The notes under the pieces: model-generated | Databases searched by the model: none | What the model saw: only the letters and a program-made list of their open reading frames with translations | Told to the model about the DNA's origin: nothing | Assembly: GCF_002811985.1 (NCBI RefSeq) | Contig: NZ_NPDU01000040.1 | Coordinates: 1 to 38,589 of the forward strand | DNA length: 38,589 nucleotides | Source: Leptospira adleri | Lineage (GTDB): Bacteria > Spirochaetota > Leptospiria > Leptospirales > Leptospiraceae | Direction of reading: 5' to 3' | Position numbers and translations under genes: made by a program | Shown: positions 1 through 14,875 of the stretch, piece after piece | Layout: every line of letters begins with the position of its first letter | How positions within the stretch are numbered: position 1 is the first letter of the stretch

Positions 1-3991
<3,991 letters not shown>

Positions 3992-4132
3992 TATGAAAAA
4001 AACTATGACCTGTATAAACAAGATGAACCTAAATTCTTGCCTCGGGCAAAGAAGAAGGAATCGGACTCTTTCAGAGTAAGACCTTTTTTGAGAAAAGATA
4101 CCAAAATTCCGAAAGGCTGTAAATACAAACGA

Positions 4133-4162
4133 GCAAGGGGGCCTGAAACCAGGCCTCCTTGC
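4133..4162 (-). terminator. rplL-rpoB intergenic hairpin (attenuator or processing site)
   Basis: Read on the minus strand, this is a 13-bp stem (GCAAGGAGGCCTG paired to CAGGCCCCCTTGC, one A-C mismatch) closed by a GTTT loop. No long U-tract follows (the next bases are TCGTTTGTATTTAC), so it is not a classical strong terminator. Position suggests a partial terminator or RNase III-type processing site that lowers rpoBC output relative to ribosomal protein genes, as known for the same junction in E. coli. The function is inference; the hairpin is seen directly. Confidence 0.55.
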
Positions 4163-4166
4163 CGTG

Positions 4167-4597
<431 letters not shown>

Positions 4598-4647
4598 TTA
4601 TATGCTCCTTTGATTCCGTTTAGTCGTTTTGCTATTTAAAAAATACG

Positions 4648-5187
<540 letters not shown>

Positions 5188-5208
5188 TAACTCCAAATCT
5201 TGTCCAGG

Positions 5209-5901
<693 letters not shown>

Positions 5902-5919
5902 GTTCTTTTCCGGCTCCTA

Positions 5920-6355
<436 letters not shown>

Positions 6356-6377
6356 CCTGCTTCCTTTGTTCTTTCTC

Positions 6378-6923
<546 letters not shown>

Positions 6924-6956
6924 GGAGATAACTTAAAGATTCCTTCCGATCTTACC

Positions 6957-7162
<206 letters not shown>

Positions 7163-7163
7163 A

Positions 7164-7194
<31 letters not shown>

Positions 7195-7195
7195 G

Positions 7196-7268
<73 letters not shown>

Positions 7269-7277
7269 ATATTTCTT

Positions 7278-7361
<84 letters not shown>

Positions 7362-7391
7362 GGCTCTCTGCTAAAAGATGCCTAGGAATTC

Positions 7392-7421
7392 ACAGTATTT
7401 TTAAGGTGGGCTAGACGTCAA
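7392..7421 (-). promoter_or_regulatory. Predicted promoter of the tRNA-Thr/Trp-secE operon
   Basis: On the minus strand a -35 box TTGACG (7416-7421) and a -10 box TACTGT (7392-7397) are separated by 18 bases. Transcription would start around 7385, giving a leader of about 36 bases before tRNA-Thr. The match is 5/6 at -35 and moderate at -10. No better candidate is visible close upstream. Confidence 0.5.
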
Positions 7422-7493
7422 TCAAATCCGGCATAGAATTTGCTAATTACCGTTTTCTGATCCGTTTGACTGCAAAAATGGGAAACCGGAAGT

Positions 7494-7505
7494 GTGGGAA
7501 CTCCC
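7494..7505 (+). repeat. Dispersed GTrGGAACTCC motif, copy 1
   Basis: GTGGGAACTCCC, a near-palindrome (GGGA-AC-TCCC), lies in noncoding DNA and is followed by an A-rich run. It belongs to a short motif family found in every long gene-free stretch of this window except 12.0-12.6 kb. Confidence 0.6.
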
Positions 7506-7832
7506 AAAAATTACAAAAAATCCCGGACCTGGGAGCGAAAGCAGAGAGAGCAAAAAATTACACGGAGTTTGCAACGGAACTCCCATGGACCGGGAAGGTG
7601 TTTTCACCTAAAGACAAGAGTCGGCGAAATTAATTTTCGTACAAGAAAAATCTCGGATTCAGATTCGGAGATCCGGATTTTTTTACGGATCTTTTTTTGA
7701 AAAAACGGCGAGCTCGCAACTTCGGAAATGGACAAGGTTTTACGGCTTTTCGGATATGGTCTTTTAGGCGGGTTGGGTCTAAGAATGCCCCTTCTATCCA
7801 CATTCTCAGCCAATGAATTTTACATGGAATAA

Positions 7833-7843
7833 GGAGTTCCTAC
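7833..7843 (-). repeat. Dispersed GTrGGAACTCC motif, copy 2
   Basis: The minus strand reads GTAGGAACTCC, flanked by AAA upstream and TT downstream (TAAAGTAGGAACTCCTTA). It is noncoding. Confidence 0.6.
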
Positions 7844-7953
7844 TTTATATGAAGTCTGACCGGGCGGGCATCGTGATTTGAAAATGAAAGAACATAATAT
7901 TTACGGCTGTGCTTTTTGTTCTCGGAGATTCAATCGTCCTTTGTTTTTCCCGA

Positions 7954-7964
7954 GGAGTTCCCGC
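7954..7964 (-). repeat. Dispersed GTrGGAACTCC motif, copy 3
   Basis: The minus strand reads GCGGGAACTCC, one base off the consensus, within noncoding DNA. Confidence 0.5.
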
Positions 7965-8175
7965 AAATTTCAAAGTATGAGGTCTTTTCTTTTCTTTTCT
8001 TCGGAAAAGAACCGTGATGTATGCGACATAAGATTCTTATAAGCGCATAAAAATGAACTTCCGCAAAAGTGGCGTTTTACGCTTCGAAAAAACAGAATGC
8101 GGTTCGACCGCTGCAAGATCAAAATCTCTCGAATCGTTTTCGAATGATCCCTATTTCAAGGCTTCGAAATGAAAA

Positions 8176-8186
8176 GTAGGAACTCC
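8176..8186 (+). repeat. Dispersed GTrGGAACTCC motif, copy 4
   Basis: GTAGGAACTCC is preceded by GAAAA in noncoding DNA. It is an exact match to copies 2 and 7. Confidence 0.6.
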
Positions 8187-8320
8187 AACTCTTAAAAATT
8201 TCACAAGAAAAGATCCGATGATTGAAAACATACTCTTTTTCTTAGAACCGGAAATCGAAAAGCCTCTTTGAATCGACGACGGTTTACGTTATAAATAACC
8301 CCTGCCTCTTTGGAAAATAA

Positions 8321-8419
8321 GAATGATAAGATTCTATCCCAAAACCGATACGGAATATTCCAGCTTAACCTTTCCGACGAAGGAAAATAATATTTTTGAG
8401 GCACGCTGCAAGCGAACCG
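8321..8419. repeat. ~95-bp dispersed repeat, copy A
   Basis: This segment aligns in the same orientation with 20181-20270, at roughly 70 percent identity by eye. Shared blocks include TCCCAAAAC, CAGCTT, CTTTCCGAC and AAAATAA, then a CGCTG-AAGC end. Copy A is intergenic, whereas the other copy lies inside a lipoprotein gene. From memory, similar sequences occur many times in pathogenic Leptospira genomes, but this was not checked. Confidence 0.6.
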
Positions 8420-8495
8420 AAAGACCATTCATTTTGAAAATGAAAACAAAATTTAGATGGCAAGTGCATTCTAAAATTCTAAATTGAAAATCCGA

Positions 8496-9128
8496 ATGAA
8501 AATCCTATCGGTGATTATCCCTGTGCAGGAAGGCGATTCTGAATCCGAAATCCTCTTGAGGGAACTCCCACGCTTGATTCCGGAGGAATGGGAAGTCGTC
8601 ATTTCCCCATCGTCCGAAAAAGAAAATCGAGCAAAGGCCCTCAATTCCGGAGTCAAAAAGTCGCAAGGAGAATTTCTTTGGTTCCTTCATGGCGACAGCA
8701 GAATCGGTACAGAAACGATCCAATCTTTGCAAGACGCAATTTCAAACTTTCCGGAAACATTACATTATTATAAACTTCGATTTTATCCGGAGAGTTTAAG
8801 AATGAAGATCAACGCGACCGGGGCAAACATTCGGTCCTGGCTCTTAAACTCTCCGTTTGGAGACCAAGGACTTTGCATCCGAAAAGATATTTTTCTTCGG
8901 CTTGGAGGATTTAACGAGAAGACTCCCTATGGAGAAGATCTCCTTTTTGTCTGGATTGCGCTCGAAAATGGGATTTCTTTACGCAGAATCGATTCCTTCC
9001 TGAGCACGAGCGATCGTAAATACAAGAAGAACGGTTGGTGGAAAATCACACTCCTTCATCAATTTCTTTATTGGAAATTGGCTTTTTTCCACTTTTTAAT
9101 TAGAAACGATAGGTTTCCGAAAATATAA
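8496..9128 (+). CDS. Family 2 glycosyltransferase (TIGR04283-like)
   Basis: This is a predicted cytoplasmic GT-A-fold glycosyltransferase of about 210 residues. The N-terminal strand LSVIIPV is followed by an acceptor/donor region with FLHGDSR at about residues 63-69 (the HxD variant of DxD). The downstream block PFGDQGLCIRKDIFLRLGGF is characteristic of the TIGR04283 group (often annotated as arsenosugar-type glycosyltransferase). The C-terminus is hydrophobic. The start is the ATG at 8496; an in-frame TTG at 8484 is an alternative, and neither has a clear Shine-Dalgarno. The gene stands alone after a long noncoding stretch, so its substrate cannot be inferred. Confidence 0.8.
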   Translation: MKILSVIIPVQEGDSESEILLRELPRLIPEEWEVVISPSSEKENRAKALNSGVKKSQGEFLWFLHGDSRIGTETIQSLQDAISNFPETLHYYKLRFYPESLRMKINATGANIRSWLLNSPFGDQGLCIRKDIFLRLGGFNEKTPYGEDLLFVWIALENGISLRRIDSFLSTSDRKYKKNGWWKITLLHQFLYWKLAFFHFLIRNDRFPKI

Positions 9129-9318
9129 TTCGATTTCTCAGGATATCTTTTGAGTAGAACTGCGGCAGACCCCATATCGAACCTTTAAACTTTCCGCGCA
9201 GCCGAGCCTGATTCTTCTATCGTCCAGTCGCAGTCTTCGTAAAAACAAAAGAGCGCAAATAAAAACAATCGTAAATGAATTAACATTTAATAATATTCTA
9301 ATAATCTATAGAAACCCG

Positions 9319-9948
9319 TTAAGACTGAAATCCGTTCTTTTTGTGAGTTCCGTCGCAATAAGGCTTATTCGAGGATCCGCCGCATCGACAGAGATAAGTT
9401 TCCGTAACTCTATGAATCGTCCTTCCTGTTCCTGTGCAGAGTTCCAAATTTCCGGTTATTTTCAGCGGCCCATTTCGAGTCGGCTTGATCGTAAGTTTTC
9501 CGTTTCTAACGAATAGAGGCGAAGATTCTTCGGTTGAAGGTTCGCCCGTTGCGTGAAAATCGATTTGGTTGTGACTCGAATCGCAGAAGGGTTTGTTTTT
9601 TGAAGCGCCGCAGCGGCATAACGTTACGCGAAATCCAAGATCCTTTTGATCTGCAATTTCCAAATCCGCGTGAAAAGCGAGTGGTCCGTTCTCGCGGACT
9701 CGAACTATATTTACGATCGGCGCTTTTTCGTTTTCCGAGTCCGGACCGTTCTTATATTGGATCGCTCCGGATGGACAGTTGAGGGCCAAATTTTGAACTT
9801 CTCCGATCGAAGCCCGATCGGGATAAATCCATTCCCCTTCCACGTTCGGAACAAAAACATCGGGTCTGCTGAGAACACAATTTCTGGAATGAATACATTT
9901 TTTTCCATCGAAGCGTATGCTTGTTTCTTTTCCGTTTACGATTTCCAT
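9319..9948 (-). CDS. Fused YjdI-like ferredoxin and double CDGSH iron-sulfur protein
   Basis: This 209-residue protein is built from three iron-sulfur modules. Residues 1-66 resemble the divergent mono-cluster (YjdI/Fer4_19) domain, with C18, C24 and C58 (CPSGAI). Two CDGSH domains follow: CRCGASKNKPFCDSSH at 111-126 and CRCGGSSNKPYCDGTH at 187-202, each with the three-Cys-one-His set for a 2Fe-2S cluster. The likely role is electron transfer or cluster donation in the cytoplasm, since no signal peptide is present. The ATG at 9948 has AGGAG about 10 bases upstream. It is convergent with the glycosyltransferase gene, 190 bases away, and that gap shows no clear terminator. Confidence 0.85.
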   Translation of the reverse strand: MEIVNGKETSIRFDGKKCIHSRNCVLSRPDVFVPNVEGEWIYPDRASIGEVQNLALNCPSGAIQYKNGPDSENEKAPIVNIVRVRENGPLAFHADLEIADQKDLGFRVTLCRCGASKNKPFCDSSHNQIDFHATGEPSTEESSPLFVRNGKLTIKPTRNGPLKITGNLELCTGTGRTIHRVTETYLCRCGGSSNKPYCDGTHKKNGFQS

Positions 9949-10129
9949 TTTCCGACTCCTTCTCCTCGAGCCTAAAAACTATAACCCGATTTCTAAAATC
10001 AGCCAAGCAGAATCGTTTACGGATTTTAAAAAGGTAGCCGATCGGAAATTTCTTTCCTCTTAAGAATCGATCCAAAAATGAGTACTCAGATTTAAAGTAA
10101 GGTTAGAAATCGGATTCTGGGGGATTCGT

Positions 10130-11014
10130 ATGGGTTTGTTTTGGGGTTTTATCGGAGTTCTGATTTTTAGTCTTACTCTTCCGGCAACAAAATTGACCGT
10201 AGGATATTTCGATCCTCTCTTCGTAGGCTTGGGAAGGGCCGTGCTCGCGGGAGTCCTTGCGGTCTTCTCGTTAAAACTTACAAAAAACGTTCTTCTTCCG
10301 ATCGAAATTCTTCCTCGTTTAATCATTGTAATGTTAGGCGTAGTGATCGGATTTCCAGTTTTTTCGGCGTATGCCCTTCAACACATTCCTTCTTCGCACG
10401 GAGGAGTGATCACCGGAATTCTTCCCCTTGCAACGGCCATAGCAGGAACCGTTCTCGCAAAAGAATCTCAGACGATCCTCTTTTGGATCGCGAGTCTTTT
10501 CGGTTCCGTCATCGTCGTTTTTTATTCCCTTTGGAATCAAGAAGTCTCGCTTCGTTTCGGAGATCTTTTTCTTTTTATGGCGGTTCTTTCCGCTGCGATC
10601 GGATACGCGGAAGGAGGAAGACTTTCAAAAATATACGGGGGATGGAAAGTAATTTCCTGGTCTTTAGTCCTTGCTTTACCTTTCGTAACGCTCATTTCCA
10701 TCTTTACGTTTCAAAAAGACGACTTGGAAGCTCCCTTCTCCGCTTGGTTCGGATTTTTATATACCGGAGTATTCAGCATGTTCTTGGGTTTTTTCGCCTG
10801 GTACAAAGGTCTTGCGACGAGCGGAATCGGAAAAGTGGGACAGATTCAGTTGTTACAACCATTCCTAACGTTCTTTTTCTCGGCTTTGATCTTGTCGGAA
10901 AGAATCGATTCTTCCATGATCTCGATCGGCTTAATGGTCGGCTTTTCCATCTTTTTAGGAAGAATCCGCTTTCAAAAAAAGGCAACTCCTCCTAAAAATC
11001 GGAAGATTCAATAA
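10130..11014 (+). CDS. EamA/DMT family transporter
   Basis: This is a 294-residue inner-membrane protein with about ten hydrophobic segments arranged as two EamA repeats, typical of drug/metabolite transporters (RhaT/YdcZ type). Family-like features include GGVITGILPLATAIAG at the end of the first repeat and the QLLQPFLTFFFSALILSERI segment in the second. The ATG at 10130 has GGGGGA 7 bases upstream. The C-terminus is basic (KKATPPKNRK), consistent with a cytoplasmic end. It runs convergently towards the next gene with a 20-base gap. The substrate is not predictable. Confidence 0.85.
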   Translation: MGLFWGFIGVLIFSLTLPATKLTVGYFDPLFVGLGRAVLAGVLAVFSLKLTKNVLLPIEILPRLIIVMLGVVIGFPVFSAYALQHIPSSHGGVITGILPLATAIAGTVLAKESQTILFWIASLFGSVIVVFYSLWNQEVSLRFGDLFLFMAVLSAAIGYAEGGRLSKIYGGWKVISWSLVLALPFVTLISIFTFQKDDLEAPFSAWFGFLYTGVFSMFLGFFAWYKGLATSGIGKVGQIQLLQPFLTFFFSALILSERIDSSMISIGLMVGFSIFLGRIRFQKKATPPKNRKIQ

Positions 11015-11034
11015 CTTTAGTACATTTTAATATT

Positions 11035-12039
11035 TTAAACCTCTGCGGACATTCCGTGCGAGGAATCGTCCGTCAGAATTTCGAACGCGGCCTTCCTCTT
11101 TGAAGTCAATTTAATAGAAGAGACGTCCTCTTTTCTTTTTATGAAAATTTCTGCGTTTGCGATTTTACTATTGAGGCAGTATTTCCATCCTCCGGGGGGA
11201 TTCCAATATTGAAGACAAGCAAAGTCTTGTCGATCGGCAAAAATTCTTCCCTTGATGGAAATTTCATTCGAACTCGCTCCGAAATTCCAATCGAAATAAC
11301 GATACTTAGCCCGGCCAAATCCTTGAAGCGGGTGATTGAGTTTATAATCTTTTCCTCGGAATCGAAATACGATCGGAGTAATGGCGGGAGTCCAAAATGG
11401 TCCGATTCTTAGTTTTGCAGTCGCGAGCTCGAGAAAAGAATCGGCTTCTTCCTCGAAGCCGACGACTTGTCCCCAAGCGTAACGATCCGTATGCTTCGAT
11501 CCCCAATTGTGATTGTGACTTCCGATCCAATCCTGCAATACAACCTCTTCGTTTCCTAGTTTGAGAGTTCCTGAAATTTTTATGGAAGGATTTCCGACTA
11601 ACACCTTCGCTTTTGGAAAACCTCCTTCGTAAAGATTTTCAGGGAAGAGAAACAAAGGAGGACTTCCGCCCGAGATCTTTAGATCCCAGAAAAAATTTTC
11701 AGGTCCTTTTTTATTTCCCGCTTTTCCGATCAGATAAGAATCCGTCAGTTCCGAACCTCCGATCGAAATCAAAAGAGGAGAAGATTGAAAAGAACAGGAA
11801 GCGATCGGAAATTCAGATTTGGAAACGAAATGAGAATTTTTTTCTCCGTCGAAATAGATCGCCCAAAGTTCTCCGATCGCTTTTCCAGGATTTCCCTTCG
11901 GGGAAAATATCGTATAACGTATCCAGACGGCCTTTGCGAGAGAAGGATGATTGGCTCTTACAAACCAGCTTTCGTAGTGACCTCCAGGATCGTTCGCCTT
12001 GAATCTTGCATAGTTAAAATTGGATCCGATTCCGCCCAT
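11035..12039 (-). CDS. Hypothetical protein, CrtC/AttH lipocalin-like
   Basis: This 334-residue protein has no signal peptide or transmembrane segment. It is rich in aromatic beta-strands and carries a central SHNHNWGSKHTDRYAWGQV motif (about residues 192-210). The motif resembles the His/Trp core of hydroxyneurosporene-hydratase (CrtC), AttH and tocopherol-cyclase-like double-lipocalin proteins. It could therefore bind or modify a lipid or isoprenoid, but this is a fold-level guess. The C-terminal segment CLQYWNPPGGWKYCLNSKIA contains two cysteines. The ATG at 12039 has AGAGG 5 bases upstream. No neighbouring gene gives a pathway. Confidence 0.6.
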   Translation of the reverse strand: MGGIGSNFNYARFKANDPGGHYESWFVRANHPSLAKAVWIRYTIFSPKGNPGKAIGELWAIYFDGEKNSHFVSKSEFPIASCSFQSSPLLISIGGSELTDSYLIGKAGNKKGPENFFWDLKISGGSPPLFLFPENLYEGGFPKAKVLVGNPSIKISGTLKLGNEEVVLQDWIGSHNHNWGSKHTDRYAWGQVVGFEEEADSFLELATAKLRIGPFWTPAITPIVFRFRGKDYKLNHPLQGFGRAKYRYFDWNFGASSNEISIKGRIFADRQDFACLQYWNPPGGWKYCLNSKIANAEIFIKRKEDVSSIKLTSKRKAAFEILTDDSSHGMSAEV

Positions 12040-12566
12040 AATGCCTCTTTATTCTTTTCTCTTTTAAAATTTCTTTGTAAGAATTTTGCCGGCGCCTTTG
12101 TAAAAAAGAAGCCCGGTTCTTATTAAAGGATCGGCCCTACTCCCTCAAGAAGAATTCCGATTTCCTTTCGGAATTTTTTCTTTTGAGAATTTTAACGGAG
12201 AAACATTTAGAATATCGGTTCGGATCATTCGGGGCTTTTCGTTTAAGCGCATCAAACCAAAATCGATTCAGTGGAAAACGAGCCCGTTTTTTTCGATGGT
12301 AATCGATCCAAGTCTGAAATTCCCAAAATGAAATCGTGAACTACGGAAATAATTTTTCTATCACTTCTGAAACGGAGATTGTGCAGGCCGTTCGAAACTA
12401 CAATCCGGGAGTATCGAAGATTTTGAACGGATCGGCAAAACGATTTTGAATATTCTTCCGGAACGTTTCACAGGATTTCAAAGAAACCGACTCTGCGACA
12501 GATTCTTAACGATATGAGAAAGACGGGGCGGGTCGCACGTCCGATCCTTCTCCTATTTAACTATAT
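12040..12566. other. Intergenic stretch with decayed gene
   Basis: About 527 bases without an intact gene. The second half holds a degenerate oxidoreductase remnant (listed separately). The first half shows only AT-rich sequence with no recognisable gene or repeat. Confidence 0.5.
12321..12555 (+). pseudogene. Remnant of an FAD-linked (xylitol/aldonolactone-type) oxidase
   Basis: One frame (12321-12449) reads NYGNNFSITSETEIVQAVRN followed by KILNGSAKRF and a stop. This resembles the start of FAD-binding sugar/alditol oxidases (NWAGN...EEIVELV...RVLGSRHSFN). After the stop, a shifted frame continues with FEYSSGTFHRISKKPTLRQI, which could match the next strand-turn of the same domain. No start codon with a ribosome-binding site and no C-terminal half remain. 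I read this as a frameshifted, truncated remnant. The assignment rests on a short similarity judged by eye. Confidence 0.4.
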
Positions 12567-13565
12567 TCATTTAATTGAATGTATGAAATCATAAATTGCG
12601 GTCTTCAACTGAAACAATCCGGGTTCTTCGTAAGGAAAATGCCCCGCCCCTTCCAAAAGGACGAACTTTTTATCTCCGGGGATCCGATCGAAAAAAGGCC
12701 GACTGAGGGCCAATGGAGTCCAAGGATCGATCCCCGGATGCGCTAAAAGAATCGGACATACGTTAAACGATTCCGGTTCCAACTTCGGCTGAAATTCCGA
12801 AATCGTTTTCAACCAACGAAAGTTGACCTCTGCGCCTCCCGCATAAGGATCCTCCGAAAACACTTTAGAAAAATCGGGATCGTTTGTGATGAGTTCCATC
12901 TTGCTCAACCATCGGATCGGAAGATAGAGATCGTTCGTCAACCAGCCGAGACGGAATGCCAAATGAGTCCCCAAAATTCTTAAAAACCGATTTTTAGAAA
13001 CAGCGTCCTGCACCTCGGTTCTCCTGAGGTCGGCGAGAGTCGTCACGATCAAACCCTGTACGTTTCCGTTCTCCGCAGCGACGTGATAAGCAAGCATTCC
13101 TCCTATGCTGAGTCCGAAGAGAAAAATTTTCGTTTTGGGTTTTCTTTCCGATTCAATCAAGTCGTTTAACAATAAGACCCAGTCGCCGTATTCCATTTTA
13201 AAATTTTGATCCGTCAGAGTAAGACCGAAACCGGGAAGATCCGGGGCGACGACTTCACATCCGAAATCGAAGACCGGCTTCGCGATCGAACCTAGAATTC
13301 TTCCGTTCCCTCCTCCTCCGTGAATCAATAGAACCTTACAATCGGAATTCGGATTCTCATATCGATCCAGATGAACCCGAACATCATTCCAAGCCCAGTA
13401 TTCCTCCTTCGGAAGTTTACCGTCTTTTACCTTCAGACTTTCCGGAAGGAATTTTTGGTATCTCTGCCAATGGGTCGTGTTCAAATAACTTCCTCCTCTT
13501 TCGGAAGGAGAAATTTTGCAGCAATAAAAAGCGAGAATGCTCAAAAGTACGAATTTCAGTTTCAT
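12567..13565 (-). CDS. Alpha/beta hydrolase, predicted lipoprotein
   Basis: This is an exported alpha/beta-fold hydrolase of about 332 residues. A short hydrophobic N-terminus ends in FYCC, a relaxed leptospiral lipobox. The oxyanion segment LLIHGGGGN is followed by PDLPGFG, then the nucleophile elbow GLSIGG. The C-terminal His lies in GAGHFPYEEP, and the acid is probably the Asp in AHPGIDPWTP. It is likely an esterase or lipase tethered to a membrane. The ATG at 13565 is preferred; a GTG at 13574 adds three residues. It is divergent from a TetR gene 86 bases away and may be that regulator's target. Confidence 0.8.
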   Translation of the reverse strand: MKLKFVLLSILAFYCCKISPSERGGSYLNTTHWQRYQKFLPESLKVKDGKLPKEEYWAWNDVRVHLDRYENPNSDCKVLLIHGGGGNGRILGSIAKPVFDFGCEVVAPDLPGFGLTLTDQNFKMEYGDWVLLLNDLIESERKPKTKIFLFGLSIGGMLAYHVAAENGNVQGLIVTTLADLRRTEVQDAVSKNRFLRILGTHLAFRLGWLTNDLYLPIRWLSKMELITNDPDFSKVFSEDPYAGGAEVNFRWLKTISEFQPKLEPESFNVCPILLAHPGIDPWTPLALSRPFFDRIPGDKKFVLLEGAGHFPYEEPGLFQLKTAIYDFIHSIK

Positions 13566-13596
13566 ACTTTCCACGCTTTCTGAAAAAGTCTCTTTT

Positions 13597-13638
13597 TGTA
13601 TAACTGGAAAACGTTCTTCTTAATTTCAAAACTATACA
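13597..13638. promoter_or_regulatory. Possible operator half-sites between hydrolase and TetR genes
   Basis: Inverted half-sites TGTATA (13597-13602) and TATACA (13633-13638) lie 30 bases apart in the divergent intergenic region. They could be bound by the adjacent TetR protein, but the arms are short and the spacing is wide. This is a weak prediction. Confidence 0.2.
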
Positions 13639-13651
13639 GGTGTCAATTTTT

Positions 13652-14227
13652 ATGTCCGAAAAGATCGAAAAACAATACAACGCTATCATCGAAGCCTTCC
13701 TTGCTCGTTTCCTAACTTTAGATTATTCTAAGATTACGATCGGAGACATTGCGGAAGATTCGGGAATGACGAGAGCGAACTTTTACAGTTACTTTACCGG
13801 CAAAGAAGAACTTCTCTGGAAAACGTTTAAGTATGTTTTTTTGGAAAACAACGAGAAGGTAAAAGAGTTGAATGCGGACACACTTTTATCAGAAGGGAAA
13901 CCACTCACATTCTATCTATTTGAAAACGTTAAAAAGAATCGAGAGTTCTACAAACGGATTTTTCAGGAGACGATACCTTACGAATTTCACAGCAAACTTT
14001 CCGACTTTTTATCGGAAGAATCGTATCGAACGCATCTGACGTTGAGAGAAAGATATTCAAATCCTTCCTTTCCTTATCGTTATATCTCGCATTATCTTTC
14101 CGGCGCGGTACAGGGTTTATTATCCCATCTATTGCGGAACGATTTGAATTGGGACTCGGAAACGATCTCGAATTGGTTTACTTCGCTTGCCGCTCCGGGA
14201 ATTGTCAGTCAACTCGATACCGATTAG
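13652..14227 (+). CDS. TetR family transcriptional regulator
   Basis: This is a 191-residue TetR-type repressor. The N-terminal helix-turn-helix reads ITIGDIAEDSGMTRANFYSY, followed by the usual GKEELL helix 4. The C-terminal two thirds is a helical ligand domain of unknown specificity. The ATG at 13652 is preferred over an in-frame GTG at 13640, although neither has a strong Shine-Dalgarno. It is divergent from the alpha/beta hydrolase lipoprotein, a common arrangement in which the regulator controls itself and its neighbour. Confidence 0.88.
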   Translation: MSEKIEKQYNAIIEAFLARFLTLDYSKITIGDIAEDSGMTRANFYSYFTGKEELLWKTFKYVFLENNEKVKELNADTLLSEGKPLTFYLFENVKKNREFYKRIFQETIPYEFHSKLSDFLSEESYRTHLTLRERYSNPSFPYRYISHYLSGAVQGLLSHLLRNDLNWDSETISNWFTSLAAPGIVSQLDTD

Positions 14228-14229
14228 GG

Positions 14230-14250
14230 AAGAATCGGATTCTTATTTTT
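14230..14250 (+). terminator. Possible terminator after TetR gene
   Basis: AAGAATC-G-GATTCTT forms a short perfect inverted repeat right after the TetR stop and is followed by ATTTTT. The stem is AT-rich (5-6 usable pairs), so strength is doubtful. It also lies between convergent genes. Confidence 0.4.
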
Positions 14251-14254
14251 GAAT

Positions 14255-14875
14255 TTACTCGGGCAATTTGAATTTGGGGAGAGAAAGGTTGTAGCGAACC
14301 GCGACGATTCGAATTAAAACCACAAGAAGGACGGAAAGGCCGGTGTTCCAATCCTCTTCTATATGCAAATATCTTAATGCAATATAAAAGACCGCTCCGG
14401 CGATACAAGCGGTCGCATAAATTTCTTTCCTGAAGATCAAAGGCACTTCGTTGATAAGAGTGTCTCGAATCACGCCGCCGAAGATTGCGGAGACCATTCC
14501 TAATATCACGGAGCCGAACGGATTGACTCCGGCTGCGAGAGAAATTTTGGTTCCTATCACGGTATAAATTCCGATTCCAATCGAATCAAAAAGAAAAATT
14601 TCCCTGCGAAAACGAACCCAATAACGCGCGAAAAGAATCGTCAATAGAAATCCGAAAAAGATAGCCCAGAGAACGTTTTCGTCTCGAACCCAGGCGACGG
14701 GATAATTTCCGAGGGTGATATCGCGAAGGGTTCCTCCTCCGATCGCGGTGATAAATCCCGTAAAAAACGCGCTAAAGATATCATTGTGATGTCCTTTTTT
14801 TTCCGCGGCGGCCAACGCGCCCGATACGGCGAAAAACCCTACGCCGGCGAGTTCCATATAATATGATAAATCCAT
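14255..14875 (-). CDS. UPF0126/TRIC-type membrane channel protein
   Basis: This 206-residue integral membrane protein has the duplicated signature of the UPF0126 (YadS/YicG) family, prokaryotic relatives of trimeric intracellular cation channels. GGGTLRD at residues 46-52 and GGVIRD at 133-138 lie in equivalent positions of two three-helix repeats. The N-terminus (GVGFFAVSGALAAAEKKGH) is also typical. It probably forms a homotrimeric monovalent-cation channel in the inner membrane. The ATG at 14875 gives the expected family length. The gene is convergent with TetR, with a 27-base gap. Confidence 0.88.
   Translation of the reverse strand: MDLSYYMELAGVGFFAVSGALAAAEKKGHHNDIFSAFFTGFITAIGGGTLRDITLGNYPVAWVRDENVLWAIFFGFLLTILFARYWVRFRREIFLFDSIGIGIYTVIGTKISLAAGVNPFGSVILGMVSAIFGGVIRDTLINEVPLIFRKEIYATACIAGAVFYIALRYLHIEEDWNTGLSVLLVVLIRIVAVRYNLSLPKFKLPE

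Larger units (their letters stand above)
7422..8495. other. Gene-poor interval of about 1.07 kb
   Basis: No convincing gene is visible between the tRNA operon promoter and the glycosyltransferase. Short open frames on both strands show no recognisable family and no ribosome-binding site. The interval instead holds four copies of the short GGAACTCC-type motif and one copy of a ~95-bp dispersed repeat, each listed separately. It is AT-rich with homopolymer runs. Confidence 0.6.

Noticed and set aside
7604..8428. Short minus-strand open frames in the gene-poor interval
   Set aside because: They translate across the dispersed repeat and the GGAACTCC motif, lack Shine-Dalgarno sites and show no known domain; repeat-derived translations are a common annotation artefact in Leptospira.
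8560..8572. GAGGGAACTCCCAC at the start of the glycosyltransferase gene as a motif copy
   Set aside because: It lies within a normal coding segment (LLRELPRL) without flanking A/T runs; chance cannot be excluded, so it was not counted.
9129..9318. Search for a terminator or small RNA between the convergent glycosyltransferase and CDGSH genes
   Set aside because: No stable stem with a T-run was seen; only AT-rich sequence.
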